From DASQFQ01 sp038327685 (lineage in GTDB: Bacteria > Actinomycetota > Thermoleophilia > Solirubrobacterales > Solirubrobacteraceae), in assembly GCA_038327685.1 (NCBI GenBank), contig JBBQLH010000015.1, positions 1-54,181 of the forward strand: DNA of 54,181 nt, in the 5' to 3' direction. Positions 25,377 to 33,222 of the stretch are shown here, in pieces. Every line of letters begins with the position of its first letter. Within the stretch, counting starts at the first letter, position 1. The translations under genes were made by a program, and so were the position numbers. The notes beneath the pieces were generated by a model that was not told where the DNA came from, made no database searches, and saw nothing but the letters and a program-made list of their open reading frames with translations.

Positions 25377-26629
25377 TACTTGTCGCTCCTGCCTCGGCCA
25401 GAGGCCTCGTCACCGGCTGACGCCTCGGCTTCCTCGGCGTCGTCGTCCTCGGCCTGCGCCTCGTCGGTCGGCTTCTTCACGCCGACGTCCTCGCGCGAGG
25501 CCTCGTCGACGGCCTTCTTGTACTCGTCCTGGGGACCGCGCTCGGCCTCGGCGAGCTCGCGCTCGTGCTCGCCGCGATGCACGCCGGCGGAGCGCTCGTC
25601 GACCGAGTACCAGCCGCCGCCGACCTGGTCGCCGAGCACGTAGATGTCGTCGTAGAGCGACTCGGGCGGCGGGAAGCCCGCCTTGTCGGCGAACGCGACC
25701 GCCTCGTCGATGCGCGACACGACCTCCTGGTCGAGCTTCTCGGCCTCGTCCTCCTCGAGCATCCCTTCATCCTCGAGGCGCTTGGCGAACACCTGGATCG
25801 GGTCCTTCTTGCGCCACTCGGCGACCTGCTCCTTGGTGCGGTACTCCTCCGGGTCGGCCATGGAGTGGCCGCGGAAGCGGTACGTGATCGCCTCGACGAG
25901 CACGGGCTTGCGCTCGTCGCGCGCCTTCTTGAGCGCCTCGCCGATCACCGCGTAGGTGTCGAGCACGTCCATGCCGTCGCACTGCAGGCCCGGCACGCCG
26001 AAGCCCTCGCCGCGATGGTGCAGGTCGGTGACGGCGGAATGGCGCTCCAGCGACGTGCCCATGCCGAACTGGTTGTTGGTGACCATGAAGACGACGGGCA
26101 GGCTCCACAGCGCGGCGAGGTTGAGCGTCTCGCCGAACGTGCCCTGGTTCGACGCGCCGTCGCCGAAGACGCACAGCGTCACGTCCTCCGTGCCGCGGTA
26201 GTCGCTCGACAGCGCCATGCCGGCCGCGAGCGGGAGGTTGCCGCCGACGATCCCGTAGCCGCCCATGAAGCGGTGCTCGCCGTCGAACATGTGCATCGAG
26301 CCGCCGCGGCCGTGGGACACGCCGTCCTGGCGGCCGAACAGCTCGGCCATCACCTTGTCGGGGTCGGCGCCGCGCGAGAGCGCGTGCCCGTGGGAGCGGT
26401 AGGTGGAGATCAGGTAGTCGTCGTCGCGCAGCGCGCGGACGGCGCCGACGATCGTCGCCTCCTCGCCGATCGCGAGGTGCAGGAAGCCGCCGACCTTGGC
26501 TTTCGCGTACATCTCGCCCGCGCGCTCCTCGAAGCGGCGGATGAGCATCATCGACTCGAGCCACTCGCGGGCGGCGTCGCGGTCGGGGAGCTCGCGCTGC
26601 CCGGACTGTTCCTGTGTCGCGTCGGCCAT
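25376..26629 (-). CDS. pdhA: pyruvate dehydrogenase E1 alpha subunit with acidic C-terminal extension
   Basis: Alpha chain of PDH E1; 417 residues against about 330-370 usual. Thiamine diphosphate motif GDGASNQGTFGETLN ending TNNQ, plus GGFLHLAIGEEA, STYRSHGHALSRG, GRGGSMHMFD and TYRFRGHSMADPEEYR with the regulatory-loop serine position. The last 60-70 residues (after about 350) are charged, disordered-looking and rich in Asp, Glu, Lys and Ala, and end in repeat copy B (about 399-414). A -10-like TAACGT lies eight bases before the ATG, so the pdhA-pdhB unit probably has its own promoter. Confidence 0.93.
   Translation of the reverse strand: MADATQEQSGQRELPDRDAAREWLESMMLIRRFEERAGEMYAKAKVGGFLHLAIGEEATIVGAVRALRDDDYLISTYRSHGHALSRGADPDKVMAELFGRQDGVSHGRGGSMHMFDGEHRFMGGYGIVGGNLPLAAGMALSSDYRGTEDVTLCVFGDGASNQGTFGETLNLAALWSLPVVFMVTNNQFGMGTSLERHSAVTDLHHRGEGFGVPGLQCDGMDVLDTYAVIGEALKKARDERKPVLVEAITYRFRGHSMADPEEYRTKEQVAEWRKKDPIQVFAKRLEDEGMLEEDEAEKLDQEVVSRIDEAVAFADKAGFPPPESLYDDIYVLGDQVGGGWYSVDERSAGVHRGEHERELAEAERGPQDEYKKAVDEASREDVGVKKPTDEAQAEDDDAEEAEASAGDEASGRGRSDK
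25387..25432 (-). repeat. dispersed two-hairpin repeat, copy B (inside pdhA)
   Basis: Lies within the last codons of pdhA and encodes SAGDEASGRGR. On the minus strand the core is GGTGACGAGGCCTCTGGCCGAGGC; GCC and GGC flank the TCT triloop. The reading frame is the same as in copies C and D. Confidence 0.75.
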
Positions 26630-26637
26630 GGATTCGG

Positions 26638-26643
26638 ACGTTA
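26638..26643 (-). promoter_or_regulatory. candidate -10 box (TAACGT) for pdhA-pdhB
   Basis: Minus-strand TAACGT, eight bases upstream of the pdhA ATG in the only gap before the operon. No -35 or ribosome site is obvious, so the mRNA would be leaderless or nearly so. lpdA has the same layout. Confidence 0.35.
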
Positions 26644-26650
26644 GCGCGTG

Positions 26651-26905
26651 TCAGCTGTCGTCCGGCCAGCGACCGGTGCGGTCGAAGTGCTCGCGCGCCT
26701 CCTCCTCGCGCTCGCGGTCGCGCTGGTCGCGCCAGCCGAGCCGGAGGAAGAGGTTGAAGAGCACGATCATCACCGCACAGCCGATCAGCGCGACGCCTGC
26801 GCCCTGCTCGTTCTCCCCGGCCCCCTCGAGGATCAGCACGACCCCGGCGGCGGTGATCGCGGCCGGCAGCCCGATCCGCACGAACAGCAGGGCCGCGCGC
26901 GTCAT
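26651..26905 (-). CDS. small membrane protein
   Basis: 84 residues. Two hydrophobic helices (about 5-25 and 34-54) and a strongly charged C-terminal helix (WRDQRDREREEEAREHFDR). The hydrophobic core and charged tail suggest an inner-membrane protein with a cytoplasmic tail. Its ATG overlaps the stop of the upstream HpcH/HpaI gene (ATGA). No function recognised. Confidence 0.7.
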   Translation of the reverse strand: MTRAALLFVRIGLPAAITAAGVVLILEGAGENEQGAGVALIGCAVMIVLFNLFLRLGWRDQRDREREEEAREHFDRTGRWPDDS

Positions 26906-27638
26906 GCCCGTAGCGCCGCGAGCCGCTCGGCGTACGTGCCGGCCAGCAGCGCCGCCGCGGAGCCGGAGGCGATCAGCGTGAAGCCGAGCTCGCGGTAGCG
27001 CGCGGCGAGGCCGGGTTCGCCGAGGAACACGGCGGCCGCCTTGCCGGCCTCGCGCGCGGCGGTCGCGACGCGCTCGGCCGTGGCCTGCATCTCGGGCGAC
27101 TCCGGTCCCGGCGGCAGCCCGAGCGCGTGGCCGAGGTCGTAGGGGCCGAGGAAGAGCACGTCGACGCCGGGGAGCGCGGCGATCTCGGCGGCCTGCTCGA
27201 GCGCGCCGCGCGTCTCGATCTGGACCATCACGACGCGCTCGCCGTCGGCGCGGTCGAGGTAGCGGGCGTCGCGCCCGAAGCCGGCGGCGCGCACGCCGCC
27301 GTGCACCCGCGACCCGCGGCGTAGCGCGAACGGTCGACCGCGGCGGCGGCCGCTGCGACTCCCTCGACGCGCGGGATCACCACGCCCGCGGCCCCGAAGT
27401 CGAGCACCCAGCCGAGCTCCTCGCTCGTCGCGGAGGGGACGCGCACCAGCGTCGGCACGCGCGCCGCCTGCAGCTGGCCGAGCGTGGCGTCGCGGCCGCC
27501 GGCGCCGTGCTCGAGGTCGAGCACGAACCAGTCGAAGCCGGCGCCCGCGGCGATCTCGGCCGCCAGCGGCGAGCCGAGGTCGAGGAACGTGCCGAGCAGC
27601 AGCTCGCCCGCCTCGATGCGCGCCCGCAGCCCGCTCAC
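26902..27638 (-). pseudogene. HpcH/HpaI-family aldolase, frameshifted
   Basis: Class II pyruvate aldolase family (2-oxo acid aldol cleavage; citrate-lyase fold). The N-terminal part (GTG 27638; GTFLDLGSPLAAEIAAGAG, FDWFVLDLEHG with metal/substrate residues, VVIPRVE) stays in frame to about 27309. The remaining family sequence (VHGGVRAAGFG, VVMVQIETRGALEQA, DVLFLGPYDLGHALG) continues in another frame from 27306. One missing G in the GGG run at about 27306-27308 restores a single protein of about 245 residues. The loss falls before the metal-ligand Glu in QIETRG, so the truncated product would be dead. Possible assembly error in a homopolymer. Operon neighbours: a DsbA-like protein and an 80-residue protein. 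Confidence 0.82.
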
Positions 27639-27639
27639 C

Positions 27640-27882
27640 TCACGCCACCTGCCAGCGGCGCCACTTGGCGATGAAGACGTCGGCCTCGAGCTGCGCGAGG
27701 TCCGCGCGCAGCCCGCGCGCGAGCCGCCGCGTCTGGGCGGGGAGCGTGTCCCAGAACAGCACGACCTCGCCGGTCGCGATCTCGACCACCTCGACGTGGT
27801 CGGTGCGGTTCGGGTCGGCGAACATCGCGGGCCCGCGGCCGCCGCGGTGTACGAGCAGCTCGTACTCGCGGTTCGCCTTCAT
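27640..27882 (-). CDS. small soluble protein of unknown function
   Basis: 80 residues, beginning MKANREYELLVHRGGRGPAM. Predicted mixed beta-alpha, with a C-terminal amphipathic helix (RGLRADLAQLEADVFIAKWRRW). Its ATG overlaps the stop of the DsbA-like gene (ATGA), and it ends one base before the aldolase GTG start. GC3 is high. No family recognised; tight coupling on both sides supports it being real. Confidence 0.65.
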   Translation of the reverse strand: MKANREYELLVHRGGRGPAMFADPNRTDHVEVVEIATGEVVLFWDTLPAQTRRLARGLRADLAQLEADVFIAKWRRWQVA

Positions 27883-28469
27883 GCCGCCGCCAGCATCGCG
27901 GCGGCCGCTTCGAGCTCGCGGTCGCCGTGGAAGACGCGCTCGCCGACGCGGACGGCCGGCACGTCGAGCACGCCCGCGGCCGCGGCGGCCGCCGTCGCGT
28001 CGTCGAGGCGGCGCGCGATCGAGGCCAGGCGCGCGCCCTTCTCGATCGCGACCGGATGCATCTCGCACGCGGCGGCCGCGAGCATCACGGTGTCGGGGTC
28101 GCTCAGGTCGCGGCCGCCCGCGAACGCCTGGCGGAACGCGGCGAGCGAGAACGCGACCGTACGGCCGATCTGCTTCGCGTAGGTGGCGACGAGCATCGCC
28201 CACTCGGAGTCGGACGGGAACTCGGCCGGCCAGCGCAGCGTCTGCAGGCCGTACGCCTCGGCGCGCCGCCGGATGTCCTCCTGGTAGGCGTCGATCTCGG
28301 CCGCGCAGCGGAACGGGCCGACCTCGCCCGCGTGCAGGCCGGCGAGCCGCACCGGCTGCCACTCCGGGACCTCGCCGAGCACGGCCGCCGAGCGCTCCGC
28401 CACGACGTAGGCCTCGGGTGAGGACAGGTCGTAGTAGAAGATCGGCTGCTCGGGGTGCGCCCCGGCCAC
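27879..28469 (-). CDS. DsbA-like thioredoxin-fold protein (HCCA-isomerase type)
   Basis: 196 residues, thioredoxin fold with helical insert, as in 2-hydroxychromene-2-carboxylate isomerases and FrnE-like DsbA homologues. It opens FYYDLSSPEAYVVAERSAA; a Ser-Pro replaces any CxxC active site, so it is not a disulphide oxidase but of the glutathione-transferase-kappa-like group. The cis-Pro loop is seen as GVLDVPAVRVGERVFHGD. No signal peptide, so cytosolic. The GTG start lies four bases from the lpdA stop. With an aldolase beside it, a role in aromatic or aldehyde metabolism is possible but unproven. Confidence 0.78.
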   Translation of the reverse strand: MAGAHPEQPIFYYDLSSPEAYVVAERSAAVLGEVPEWQPVRLAGLHAGEVGPFRCAAEIDAYQEDIRRRAEAYGLQTLRWPAEFPSDSEWAMLVATYAKQIGRTVAFSLAAFRQAFAGGRDLSDPDTVMLAAAACEMHPVAIEKGARLASIARRLDDATAAAAAAGVLDVPAVRVGERVFHGDRELEAAAAMLAAA

Positions 28470-28473
28470 CGGA

Positions 28474-29856
28474 TCAGCCGTGGATCAGCCAGCCGTCGGC
28501 CGCGCGCGCGGCCTCCATGACGGCCTCGGACAGCGTGGGGTGGCCGTGCACGATCCGTGCGACCTCGTGGTATCCGCCCTCGAGCGAGCGGGCATTGACG
28601 AGCTCCTGGATCAGCTCCGTCGCGCGGGCGCCGACGATGTGGCCGCCGATCAGCTCGCCGTACTTCTTCTCGCCGATGATCTTGATCATGCCGCCGCGAT
28701 CGCCATAGACGGTCCCGGCACCGACCGCGCCGTAGTTGACCTTGCCGACGGTGACGTCGAAGCCCTGCTCGCGGGCCTGCTCCTCCGTGAGGCCGAACGA
28801 GCCGACGTTGGGCGTGCAGAACGTCGCGCGCGGGATGTCGACGTACTCGATGGGATGCGTCTCCATCCCCGCCGCGTCCTCGACGGCGATGATGCCCTCG
28901 TCGGAGGCCTTGTGGGCGAGCGCGGGGCCGGGGACGAGGTCGCCGATCGCGTAGACGCCCTTCACCGAGGTGCGCAGCGCGCCGTCGACCGCGATCATCC
29001 CGCGGTCGTCGAGCTTGACGCCGGCCTCTTCGAGCCCGAGCCCCTCGATGTCGGGCCCGCGGCCGGCGGCGATCACGAACCAGTCGACCTCGGCCGACTC
29101 GTCGCCGTAGGAGAACGAGACCTTGTCGTCGCCGGTCTTGACGTTCTCGACCTTGGTGCCGGTGTGGATCGTGATGTTCTGCTTGCCGAGCCCGCGCGCG
29201 ACGAGCTTCGAGATGTCGGGGTCCTCGGCGGGCACGACGCGGTCGAGCGCCTCGAACAGCATCACCTTCGTGCCGAGGCGCCCGTAGGCGGAGGCGATCT
29301 CGACCCCCGACGCGCCGGCGCCGGCGACCGCCATCGTCTCGGGCAGCGCCTCGAGCCCCCATGCCTCCTCGGTCCCGATCACGCGCCCGCCGAACTCCGT
29401 GCCCGGCAGCGGCTTGGGGATCGAGCCCGTGGCGAGGATCACCGTCTTGGCCTCGATCTCGGTGCCGTCGAAGTTGCCGCCGACGTTGACGTTGCCGTCG
29501 TCGGTGACGGAGCCCTGGCCCTCGATGTACTCGATCTTGTTCTTCTTGAACAGCCCGGCGACGCCGCTCGTGAGGGTCTTGATCACCTTCGCCCGGCGCT
29601 CCATGACCTTCGCGAAGTCGACGCTGCGCTCGGGGACGGAGATGCCGAAGTCGTCGGCCTCGTCGATCTCGGCGAGCACGTCGGCGACGCGGAGCACGGC
29701 CTTGGCGGGGATGCACGCGTAGTTGAGGCAGCGGCCTCCGACGACGTCGCGCTCGATCACGGCCGTCTTCATCCCGAGCTGGGCAGCGCGGATGGCGGCG
29801 ACGTAGCCACCGGGCCCCGAACCGATGACGATGCAGTCGTAGGAGGAGTCAGGCAT
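28474..29856 (-). CDS. lpdA: dihydrolipoyl dehydrogenase (E3)
   Basis: Flavoprotein that reoxidises dihydrolipoyl groups of E2 using NAD+; shared E3 for the two complexes encoded nearby. It has 460 residues. FAD motif GSGPGGYVAAIRAAQ (12-26), redox disulphide Cys43/Cys48 in GGRCLNYACIPAKA, NAD motif AVAGAGASGVEIAS, second FAD motif VYAIGDLV and C-terminal active-site His-Glu in HGHPTLSEAV. The Tyr-Ala between the cysteines (usually hydrophobic-Gly) is a small variation. ATG at 29856 with a TAGGTT -10-like box eight bases upstream. Confidence 0.96.
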   Translation of the reverse strand: MPDSSYDCIVIGSGPGGYVAAIRAAQLGMKTAVIERDVVGGRCLNYACIPAKAVLRVADVLAEIDEADDFGISVPERSVDFAKVMERRAKVIKTLTSGVAGLFKKNKIEYIEGQGSVTDDGNVNVGGNFDGTEIEAKTVILATGSIPKPLPGTEFGGRVIGTEEAWGLEALPETMAVAGAGASGVEIASAYGRLGTKVMLFEALDRVVPAEDPDISKLVARGLGKQNITIHTGTKVENVKTGDDKVSFSYGDESAEVDWFVIAAGRGPDIEGLGLEEAGVKLDDRGMIAVDGALRTSVKGVYAIGDLVPGPALAHKASDEGIIAVEDAAGMETHPIEYVDIPRATFCTPNVGSFGLTEEQAREQGFDVTVGKVNYGAVGAGTVYGDRGGMIKIIGEKKYGELIGGHIVGARATELIQELVNARSLEGGYHEVARIVHGHPTLSEAVMEAARAADGWLIHG

Positions 29857-29864
29857 GGCCGAAG

Positions 29865-29870
29865 AACCTA
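29865..29870 (-). promoter_or_regulatory. candidate -10 box (TAGGTT) for lpdA
   Basis: Minus-strand TAGGTT eight bases before the lpdA ATG; it overlaps the TAG stop of the upstream membrane gene. Same spacing as the pdhA box. Confidence 0.35.
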
Positions 29871-30305
29871 GCGCGTGCGGGTTGGCATCTGCAGCCGCGC
29901 CATGGCGCGGATCAGGAACCAGAACAGCGGTGTGCAGACGCCGATCACGCCGAGCGAGAACACCACCGCCTGCCAGTTCGACGCGCGTAGCAGGAACAGC
30001 GCCGAGATGAGGATCGAGCCGGCGAGCAGCATCTGGAAGCCGAGCACCGCCCAGTAGCGGCCGAACCACATCCCGACCGCCGCGGTGCCGAGCACGACGC
30101 AGTAGATGAGCAGGCCGCGCAGCGAGGGCTCGGAGCCCCCGACGTCCCATCCGACGACGTACACGAGCACGTTCGCGACCGCGAGCAGCGCCGCGAAGAT
30201 CGCGGCGATCGTCACGGCACGCGGGCGCTCGCCGGGAGCCAGCGGCTCGAGGCCGCCGCGGACGTCGTCGGCGCGTGCGCGCGAGCGGGCATAGCCGCGC
30301 GACAT
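29868..30305 (-). CDS. four-helix membrane protein
   Basis: 145 residues. A basic N-terminus (MSRGYARSRARADDVRGG) precedes four TM helices (about 31-52, 64-82, 86-107 and 112-135). Short loops, no conserved charged pocket, and a basic tail (RLQMPTRTR). No family recognised. It lies between thiE and lpdA on the same strand. The ATG is preferred over upstream in-frame codons because the open frame beyond it is antisense-like and low in GC3. Confidence 0.7.
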   Translation of the reverse strand: MSRGYARSRARADDVRGGLEPLAPGERPRAVTIAAIFAALLAVANVLVYVVGWDVGGSEPSLRGLLIYCVVLGTAAVGMWFGRYWAVLGFQMLLAGSILISALFLLRASNWQAVVFSLGVIGVCTPLFWFLIRAMARLQMPTRTR

Positions 30306-30360
30306 CGAGTCGGGGGCGCCGTTGGTGCGCGCGGCGCGGGTCGCCGCGTTCGCGCGGCGC

Positions 30361-31002
30361 TTACGGCTGCGCTGCCCCAACGGGGGCCTCCAGGGCGCCG
30401 CGCAGCGTGGCGGCCGCGCGCTCAGGGTCGGAGGCCTCGGTGATCGCCCGCACCACGACGGCGCGGCGGGCGCCGCGCTCGACGACGGCCGGCAGCGTGT
30501 GCGCGTCGAGCCCGCCGATCGCGAACCACGGCGTGCGGACGCTGCGCGCCGCGTACGCGACATAGTCGAGGCCGACGGCGGGGCGCCCGGGCTTCGTCGG
30601 GGTGGCGTGCACGGGCCCGACGGCGAGGTAGTCGACGTCGGGGTCGGCCTCCGCGGCATCGGCCTGCGCCGGCGCGTGCGTCGAGCGCCCGACGATCCGG
30701 TCGGGGCCGACGAGCGCGCGCGCGGCGGCGGGCGTCTCGTCGTCCTGGCCGACGTGGACGCCGTCGGCGGCGCAGGCCTCCACCAGGTCGGGGCGGTCGT
30801 TGAGGATGAACAGCGCGCCGTGGGCGTCGGCGGCGGCGCGGAACGTGCGCGCCGCGGCGATCAGGCCGTCGTCGTCGAGCGTCTTGTCGCGCAGCTGCAC
30901 GATGTCGGCGCCGCCGCGCAGCGCGGCGTCGAGGAACGCCCGCGGGCGGGCGTCGCAGACGAGGTAGAGGCGGGCGTCCGCCACGCGTTCGCGCGCGGTC
31001 AT
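30361..31002 (-). CDS. thiE: thiamine phosphate synthase
   Basis: Joins the thiazole phosphate and pyrimidine diphosphate halves of thiamine. 213 residues, TIM barrel. Motifs: VQLRDKTL (diphosphate-binding Arg/Lys), FILNDRPDL, GVHVGQDD, VGRSTHAPAQ, YLAVGPVHATPTKPG and FAIGGLDAHTL. Divergent from the riboswitch-controlled thiOSG operon, which makes the thiazole half. No riboswitch is seen on the thiE side of the gap. Confidence 0.94.
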   Translation of the reverse strand: MTARERVADARLYLVCDARPRAFLDAALRGGADIVQLRDKTLDDDGLIAAARTFRAAADAHGALFILNDRPDLVEACAADGVHVGQDDETPAAARALVGPDRIVGRSTHAPAQADAAEADPDVDYLAVGPVHATPTKPGRPAVGLDYVAYAARSVRTPWFAIGGLDAHTLPAVVERGARRAVVVRAITEASDPERAAATLRGALEAPVGAAQP

Positions 31003-31017
31003 GCGGTCAGTGTGGCA

Positions 31018-31027
31018 TCGCTACGAT
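31018..31027. promoter_or_regulatory. divergent -10-like boxes between thiE and the TPP riboswitch
   Basis: On the plus strand TACGAT (31022-31027) sits about ten bases before the riboswitch core, a fitting -10 for thiOSG. On the minus strand TAGCGA (31018-31023) faces thiE, 15 bases from its ATG. The two overlap by the central TA. The minus box lacks the final T of TANNNT. Confidence 0.35.
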
Positions 31028-31036
31028 GAAGGTCCT

Positions 31037-31117
31037 TACGGGAGCCCGCCATCGGGCTGAGAGGGCGGCACGGGGCCGCCGACCGGTGAACCTGATCCGG
31101 CTAGTACCGGCGTAGGG
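31037..31117 (+). ncRNA. TPP riboswitch (THI element)
   Basis: The canonical conserved blocks are present: ACGGGAGCCCG, then GGGCTGAGAGG, a GC-rich P3 region, then GACCGGTGAACCTGATCCGG and TAGTACCGGCGTAGGGA. The end of the aptamer contains GGGAGG, which is also the Shine-Dalgarno for the thiO GTG at 31124. Binding of thiamine diphosphate would therefore hide the ribosome site, giving translational control of thiO-thiS-thiG. Confidence 0.96.
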
Positions 31118-31123
31118 AGGGAC

Positions 31124-32197
31124 GTGGCAGCGCCTTCGCAGTCCGAGCACCACGACGTCGCGGTCGTCGGCGGCGGCGTCATCGGCCTGGCCGTGGCCTG
31201 GCGCGCCGCGCAGTGCGGCCTGCGGACGCTCGTGCTCGACGCGGGCGAGGACGGCGCGTGGCGCTACGCGGCCGGCATGCTCGCGCCGGTCACCGAGGCG
31301 GAGTTCGGCGAGGACGCGCTGCTCGCGCTCGGCCTGCGCGCCGCGGCCGGCTTCCCGGCCTTCTGCGCCGAGCTCGAGGCGGCCTCCGGTCGCGACACCG
31401 GCCTGCGCCGCACGGGCACGCTCGTCGTCGCGCGCGACCGCGACGAGGCCGACGAGCTCGAGCGGCTGCTCGAGCACCGCCGCGCGCTCGGCCTCGAGGT
31501 CGAGCGCCTGCGCCCGAGCCAGGCACGGCGAGCGGAGCCCGCGCTCGCCCCGACCGTCCGGCTCGCGCTCGACGTGCCGGGCGACGCCGCCGTCGACCCG
31601 CGCCGCCTCGTCGCCGCGCTGGCCGAGGCGTTCGAGCGCGCGGGTGGGGAGGTCCGCCGCGAGCGCGTGACCGACCCCGCGACCCTTCGCGCGCGGCAGG
31701 TCGTCATCGCCGCCGGCGCTTGGAGCGGCAACCTCGGCCCGCTGCCGATCCGCCCGGTCAAGGGCCAGATCATGCGCCTGCGCGATCCCGCAGGCCAGGA
31801 TCTCGTGACCCGCACGATCCGCACGCGCGAGGGCTACCTCGTCCCGCGCGGGGAGGGCCACTACGTGCTCGGCGCGACCGTCGAGGAGCGCGGGTGGGAC
31901 ACCGCACCGACCAGCGGCGCCACGCTCGAGCTGATCCGCGACCTCGCCGAGGTGGTGCCGGGCGTGCTCGAGCTCGAGATCGAGGAGCTCGGCGCGGGCC
32001 TGCGTCCCGGGACGCCGGACAACCTGCCGGTCATCGGGCGGGCGGGAGGCTTGGTGTGGGCCAGCGGCCACTACCGCAACGGGATCCTGCTGGCGGACGC
32101 CACCGCCGAAGCGGTCGGGTCCGTACTCGCCGGCGACGGCCTGCCCGAGTGGGCCGCGTCATGCGACCCCGGGCGCTTTGCCGAGGTGCATGCATGA
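31124..32197 (+). CDS. thiO: glycine oxidase (thiamine biosynthesis)
   Basis: FAD enzyme of the DAO family oxidising glycine to the imine needed for the thiazole ring. 357 residues. Dinucleotide motif VVGGGVIGLAVAW (about 10-22), the YAAGMLAPVTEAEFGED block typical of ThiO, VKGQIMRLRDP, and the C-terminal FAD motif WASGHYRNGILLA. The GTG start sits at the end of the TPP riboswitch with GGGAGG as ribosome site. First gene of thiO-thiS-thiG, the aerobic route; the anaerobic alternative thiH is absent here. Confidence 0.94.
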   Translation: MAAPSQSEHHDVAVVGGGVIGLAVAWRAAQCGLRTLVLDAGEDGAWRYAAGMLAPVTEAEFGEDALLALGLRAAAGFPAFCAELEAASGRDTGLRRTGTLVVARDRDEADELERLLEHRRALGLEVERLRPSQARRAEPALAPTVRLALDVPGDAAVDPRRLVAALAEAFERAGGEVRRERVTDPATLRARQVVIAAGAWSGNLGPLPIRPVKGQIMRLRDPAGQDLVTRTIRTREGYLVPRGEGHYVLGATVEERGWDTAPTSGATLELIRDLAEVVPGVLELEIEELGAGLRPGTPDNLPVIGRAGGLVWASGHYRNGILLADATAEAVGSVLAGDGLPEWAASCDPGRFAEVHA

Positions 32198-32400
32198 ACG
32201 TGCTGATCAACGGCGAGCCGCGGGAGCTCGAGGCGGGCGCGACGGTGCAGGCCGCAGTCGCCGCGCTGGAGCTGCCCGGCGGCGAGCGCGGTGTCGCGGT
32301 GGCGGTCGACGCCGAGGTCGTGCCGCGCGGCGAGTGGCGCGCGCGCGAGCTGAGCGAGGGCGCGCGGGTCGAGATCCTGCGCGCGATCCAGGGGGGATGA
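32194..32400 (+). CDS. thiS: sulphur carrier protein ThiS
   Basis: Ubiquitin-like sulphur carrier of 68 residues ending in the required Gly-Gly, which is converted to a thiocarboxylate and donates sulphur to ThiG. Begins MNVLINGEPRELEAGATVQ. Its ATG overlaps the thiO stop and its TGA overlaps the thiG ATG (ATGA on both sides). Confidence 0.95.
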   Translation: MNVLINGEPRELEAGATVQAAVAALELPGGERGVAVAVDAEVVPRGEWRARELSEGARVEILRAIQGG

Positions 32401-33188
32401 AGTTGGCGGTCACCGAGACACGGGACACCTTCACGATCGGCGACCGCGAGCTGACCTCGCGGCTGCTGCTCGGCACGGGCGGCTTCCGCTCGCTCGAGGC
32501 GATGGCGGCCGGGATCGAGGCGAGCGGCGCCGAGCTGGTCACCGTCGCGCTGCGGCGCATCGACCCGGGCGCGCGCGGCTCGCTCGTCGACGTGCTCGAG
32601 ACGGCCGGCGTCCAGCTGCTCCCGAACACCGCCGGCTGCTTCACCGCCCGCGACGCGGTCCTGACCGCGCGCCTCGCCCGCGAGGCGTTCGAGACCGACT
32701 GGGTCAAGCTCGAGGTGATCGGCGACGAGCACACGCTGCTGCCCGACGCGCCGGCGCTGCTCGAGGCCGCGGAGGAGCTCGTCGACGACGGCTTCACCGT
32801 GCTGCCCTACACGAACGACGACCCGGTGCTGGCACGCCGGCTCGAGGACGTCGGCTGCGCCGCGGTGATGCCGCTCGGCTCCCCGATCGGCTCGGGCCAG
32901 GGGCTGCTGAACCCCTACAACCTCCGCCTCATCCGCGAGCACGCGGGCGTGCCGGTGATCCTCGACGCCGGCGTCGGCACGGCGTCGGACGCCGCGCTCG
33001 CGATGGAGCTCGGCTGCGACGCCGTCCTGTGCGCGAGCGCGATCTCGCGCGCCGAGGACCCGGCCACGATGGCGCGCGCGATCCGGCTCGGGGTCGAGGG
33101 CGGGCGCCTCGCCTTCCGCGCCGGGCGCATCCCACGGCGGCTCTATGCGCGGGCGTCGACGCCTGAGGAGGGGCGCGGGGAGTTCTGA
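32397..33188 (+). CDS. thiG: thiazole synthase
   Basis: Makes the thiazole phosphate from deoxyxylulose phosphate, the ThiO glycine imine and ThiS thiocarboxylate. 263 residues, TIM barrel. Motifs: SRLLLGTGGFRS, VALRRIDPG, LLPNTAGCFTARDAV, DWVKLEVIGD with the Schiff-base Lys, VMPLGSPIGSGQGL and VILDAGVGTASDAALAMELG. Coupled to thiS by ATGA. The adenylating partner ThiF is not in the window. Confidence 0.96.
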   Translation: MKLAVTETRDTFTIGDRELTSRLLLGTGGFRSLEAMAAGIEASGAELVTVALRRIDPGARGSLVDVLETAGVQLLPNTAGCFTARDAVLTARLAREAFETDWVKLEVIGDEHTLLPDAPALLEAAEELVDDGFTVLPYTNDDPVLARRLEDVGCAAVMPLGSPIGSGQGLLNPYNLRLIREHAGVPVILDAGVGTASDAALAMELGCDAVLCASAISRAEDPATMARAIRLGVEGGRLAFRAGRIPRRLYARASTPEEGRGEF

Positions 33189-33222
33189 ACGTCAACTCGC
33201 GCTCACCCCTCAATGCTGCCGT

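Noticed and set aside
22861..25413. 850-codon minus frame over the GGDEF-EAL and pdhB region
   Set aside because: Shadow frame: Arg/Pro-rich, contradicts the frames that carry the GGDEF, EAL and E1beta motifs.
27879..28469. Thiol-disulphide oxidoreductase role for the DsbA-like protein
   Set aside because: No CxxC at the active site; Ser-Pro is found instead, and there is no export signal.
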